A DNA stretch of 64,000 bases, taken from the NCBI GenBank assembly GCA_963707145.1, contig CAVPOQ010000008.1:124001-188000 (forward strand). The letters run 5' to 3'. This stretch comes from RPQJ01 sp963707145. Its GTDB lineage: Bacteria > Pseudomonadota > Gammaproteobacteria > Steroidobacterales > Steroidobacteraceae. Position numbers and translations under genes: made by a program. Below the pieces are notes generated by a model. The model did not search any database and had not been told where the DNA came from. It saw nothing but the letters and a program-made list of their open reading frames with translations. Shown in pieces: positions 62,672-64,000 of this stretch (position 1 is the first letter of the stretch; each line of letters begins with the position of its first letter).

Positions 62672-63439
62672 GTGCTGCTTGCGACCTGGAACGTCAACTC
62701 TCTCCGGGTGCGGCTGGCGCACCTGAAGGACTGGTTCGCGTCGAACCCGGTGGACGTGGTCGCGCTGCAGGAGACGAAGCTGCCCGATCCCGACTTCCCG
62801 CGAGCGGAGCTCGAGGCGTTGGGGCTGCACGTCGCGTACAACGGCCAGCGCACATATAACGGCGTCGCGCTGCTCGCGAAGGGCGGGCTCGCCGATGTCG
62901 TGTGCGGCATCCCGGGGTTCGAGGACGAGCAGCGGCGCGTGATCGCGGCCACCGTCGGCGGAGTGCGCGTCGTCAACGTGTACGTGCCGAACGGCCAGTC
63001 GGTGGGTTCCGACAAGTTCCAGTACAAGCTGCGCTGGCTCGCCGCGCTGCGCGACTACGTCGCCGCCGAGCTCGCGAGCCACCCACAGCTGGTCGTGCTC
63101 GGCGACTTCAACATTGCGCCGGAGGACCGCGACGTGCACGACCCGAAGGCCTGGGAAGGCTCGGTGCACGTGAGCGAGCCGGAGCGCGCGGCGCTGCGCG
63201 CGCTGCTCGCGACCGGACTCGAGGACTGCTTCCGTCGCTTCGAGCAGCCCGAGAAATCCTACTCGTGGTGGGACTACCGGATGATGGCGTTCCGCCGCAA
63301 CGCGGGGCTGCGCATCGACCTGATCCTCGCGAGCGCCGCGCTCGCGCGAAACTGTGACGCGTGTCACATCGACAAGACGCCGCGCCGCCTGGAACGGCCG
63401 TCGGACCACGCGCCGGTGCTCGCGCGGTTTGACATATAG
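62672..63439 (+). CDS. xth: Exodeoxyribonuclease III (AP endonuclease)
   Basis: A 255-residue Mg-dependent AP endonuclease/3'-5' exonuclease in base-excision repair. Conserved elements: ATWNVNSLRVRL, LQETKLPD, VYVPNGQSVGSDKF, GDFNIAPEDRDVHDP and SDHAPVLARFDI. The start is GTG (62672), 5 bases after the prlC stop; upstream in-frame sequence lies inside prlC and is non-homologous. The order prlC-xth is common in gammaproteobacteria and beta-proteobacteria. Confidence 0.95.
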   Translation: MLLATWNVNSLRVRLAHLKDWFASNPVDVVALQETKLPDPDFPRAELEALGLHVAYNGQRTYNGVALLAKGGLADVVCGIPGFEDEQRRVIAATVGGVRVVNVYVPNGQSVGSDKFQYKLRWLAALRDYVAAELASHPQLVVLGDFNIAPEDRDVHDPKAWEGSVHVSEPERAALRALLATGLEDCFRRFEQPEKSYSWWDYRMMAFRRNAGLRIDLILASAALARNCDACHIDKTPRRLERPSDHAPVLARFDI

Positions 63440-63548
63440 TGCGCTGCCGCCCAGTTTCGGCGTGTTCCGCTCTGGCGGCGGTCCTGCGTTGCTCTACACT
63501 GCCGCGCATCTCGGGCAGGCCCGCGCGGACGGCGCAGACACGAACGCC

Positions 63549-64000
63549 ATGCAGTATCGTCGCAGCGACTACGACGTTACCAACACCGTGCAGGTAAGCT
63601 CGGTCGCAGCAGTGCGCCGCGCAGTCGAGGATCTCTACGGGCGAGCGTGGCCCTCGGGCTCCCTCGAGCGGCTCGGCACCGCATTCGCCGACTTCGAGCG
63701 GCTCTTCAACGGGCAGTACCCCGGATACCTCGGCTGCGACACCGTCTACCACGACGTGCAGCACTCCCTCGACGACACGCTCGCGATGGCACGCCTGCTG
63801 GTCGGCTACGACCGCACGCACGCGCCGGAGCACCAGCTCGGCGCCGAGCGCGCGCTGCTCGGGCTCATCGTCGCGCTGTTCCACGACTCGGGCTACATCC
63901 GCGAGACCGGCGACCGCGAGCACCGCAACGGCGCGGAGTACACGCTCACGCACGTCGCCCGCGGCGCACAATTCCTCGCGCGCTACCTGCCGAGCATCGG
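63549..64000 (+). CDS. HD-domain phosphohydrolase-like protein, 5' part
   Basis: The first 150 residues of a protein cut by the window end. The segment GCDTVYHDVQHSLDDTLAMA and the downstream LIVALFHDSGYIRETGDREH match an HD-domain arrangement (first His, then an HD pair), as in bacterial metal-dependent phosphohydrolases and phosphodiesterases. No transmembrane segment is visible in the seen part. Starts MQYRRSDYDVTNTVQ; I see no strong ribosome site. Substrate unknown. Confidence 0.7.
   Translation, partial: MQYRRSDYDVTNTVQVSSVAAVRRAVEDLYGRAWPSGSLERLGTAFADFERLFNGQYPGYLGCDTVYHDVQHSLDDTLAMARLLVGYDRTHAPEHQLGAERALLGLIVALFHDSGYIRETGDREHRNGAEYTLTHVARGAQFLARYLPSI

Overview
The window looks like a chromosomal stretch of a GC-rich gammaproteobacterium, plausibly from the Xanthomonadales/Nevskiales/Steroidobacterales neighbourhood. 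This rests on family content and gene order: tamA-tamB, yihA beside cytochrome c4-dsbA, def-fmt-rsmB-DUF4390-ntrY-ntrX, LysM-dprA-smg-topA, and an arginine operon using an acylornithine carbamoyltransferase as in Xanthomonas and Bacteroidetes. I see no phage, insertion sequence, CRISPR array or plasmid functions. Coding density is very high, neighbouring genes often overlap by 1-8 bases, and GTG and TTG starts are common.

Layout. 1-4724: 3' part of tamA and all of tamB. 4725-6702: a Nudix gene facing a marR-DUF2269 pair across a perfect operator-like palindrome. 6789-8294: a secreted DUF1570-type metallopeptidase/TPR protein. 8475-16708: argR-argG-P-loop protein-argC-argD-argF'-argB-argH, a near-complete arginine pathway with no recognisable N-acetylglutamate synthase or deacetylase. 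16771-19443: envelope genes (DUF4239, DUF1329, a four-helix protein). 19440-23539 (minus): acyl-CoA dehydrogenase, ubiC, FAH-family hydrolase, maiA and a lone RAM domain. 23678-27180: thioesterase, lptM, polA. 27371-28642: two paralogous outer membrane barrels. 28784-30835: yihA, cytochrome c4, dsbA. 30996-35655: beta-helix lipoprotein, corA, lysE-type exporter, NYN/LOTUS protein. 35894-38417: a looser, stress-protein-rich stretch (CsbD with a histone-like tail, a 24-residue membrane microprotein, a double-BON lipoprotein, a glycine-zipper protein) on the 3' side of tRNA-Arg(CCG).

38783-64000 is housekeeping: cytochrome c5 and DUF4136; the minus operon def-fmt-rsmB-DUF4390-ntrY-ntrX, whose NtrX AAA+ domain is degenerate; LysM-dprA-smg-topA-hemF-rlmJ; a minus operon of ECF sigma factor, DUF3379 anti-sigma factor and tag; hemB-aroE facing a gamma carbonic anhydrase; lemA-GIDE-prlC-xth; and a truncated HD-domain gene.

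Most notable observations: (1) an uncharacterised P-loop protein between argG and argC, a candidate for the missing glutamate N-acylation step, together with a carbamoyltransferase that has Ala where the acetyl/succinyl discriminating residue should be; (2) five genes (DUF1329, acyl-CoA dehydrogenase, polA, beta-helix lipoprotein, corA), each broken by one single-base indel, mostly in a base run, which more likely reflects read error than decay; (3) the degenerate NtrX; (4) the ECF/anti-sigma/tag operon; (5) microprotein and histone-like tail features near tRNA-Arg. All functional calls come from reading the sequence; no database search was run.
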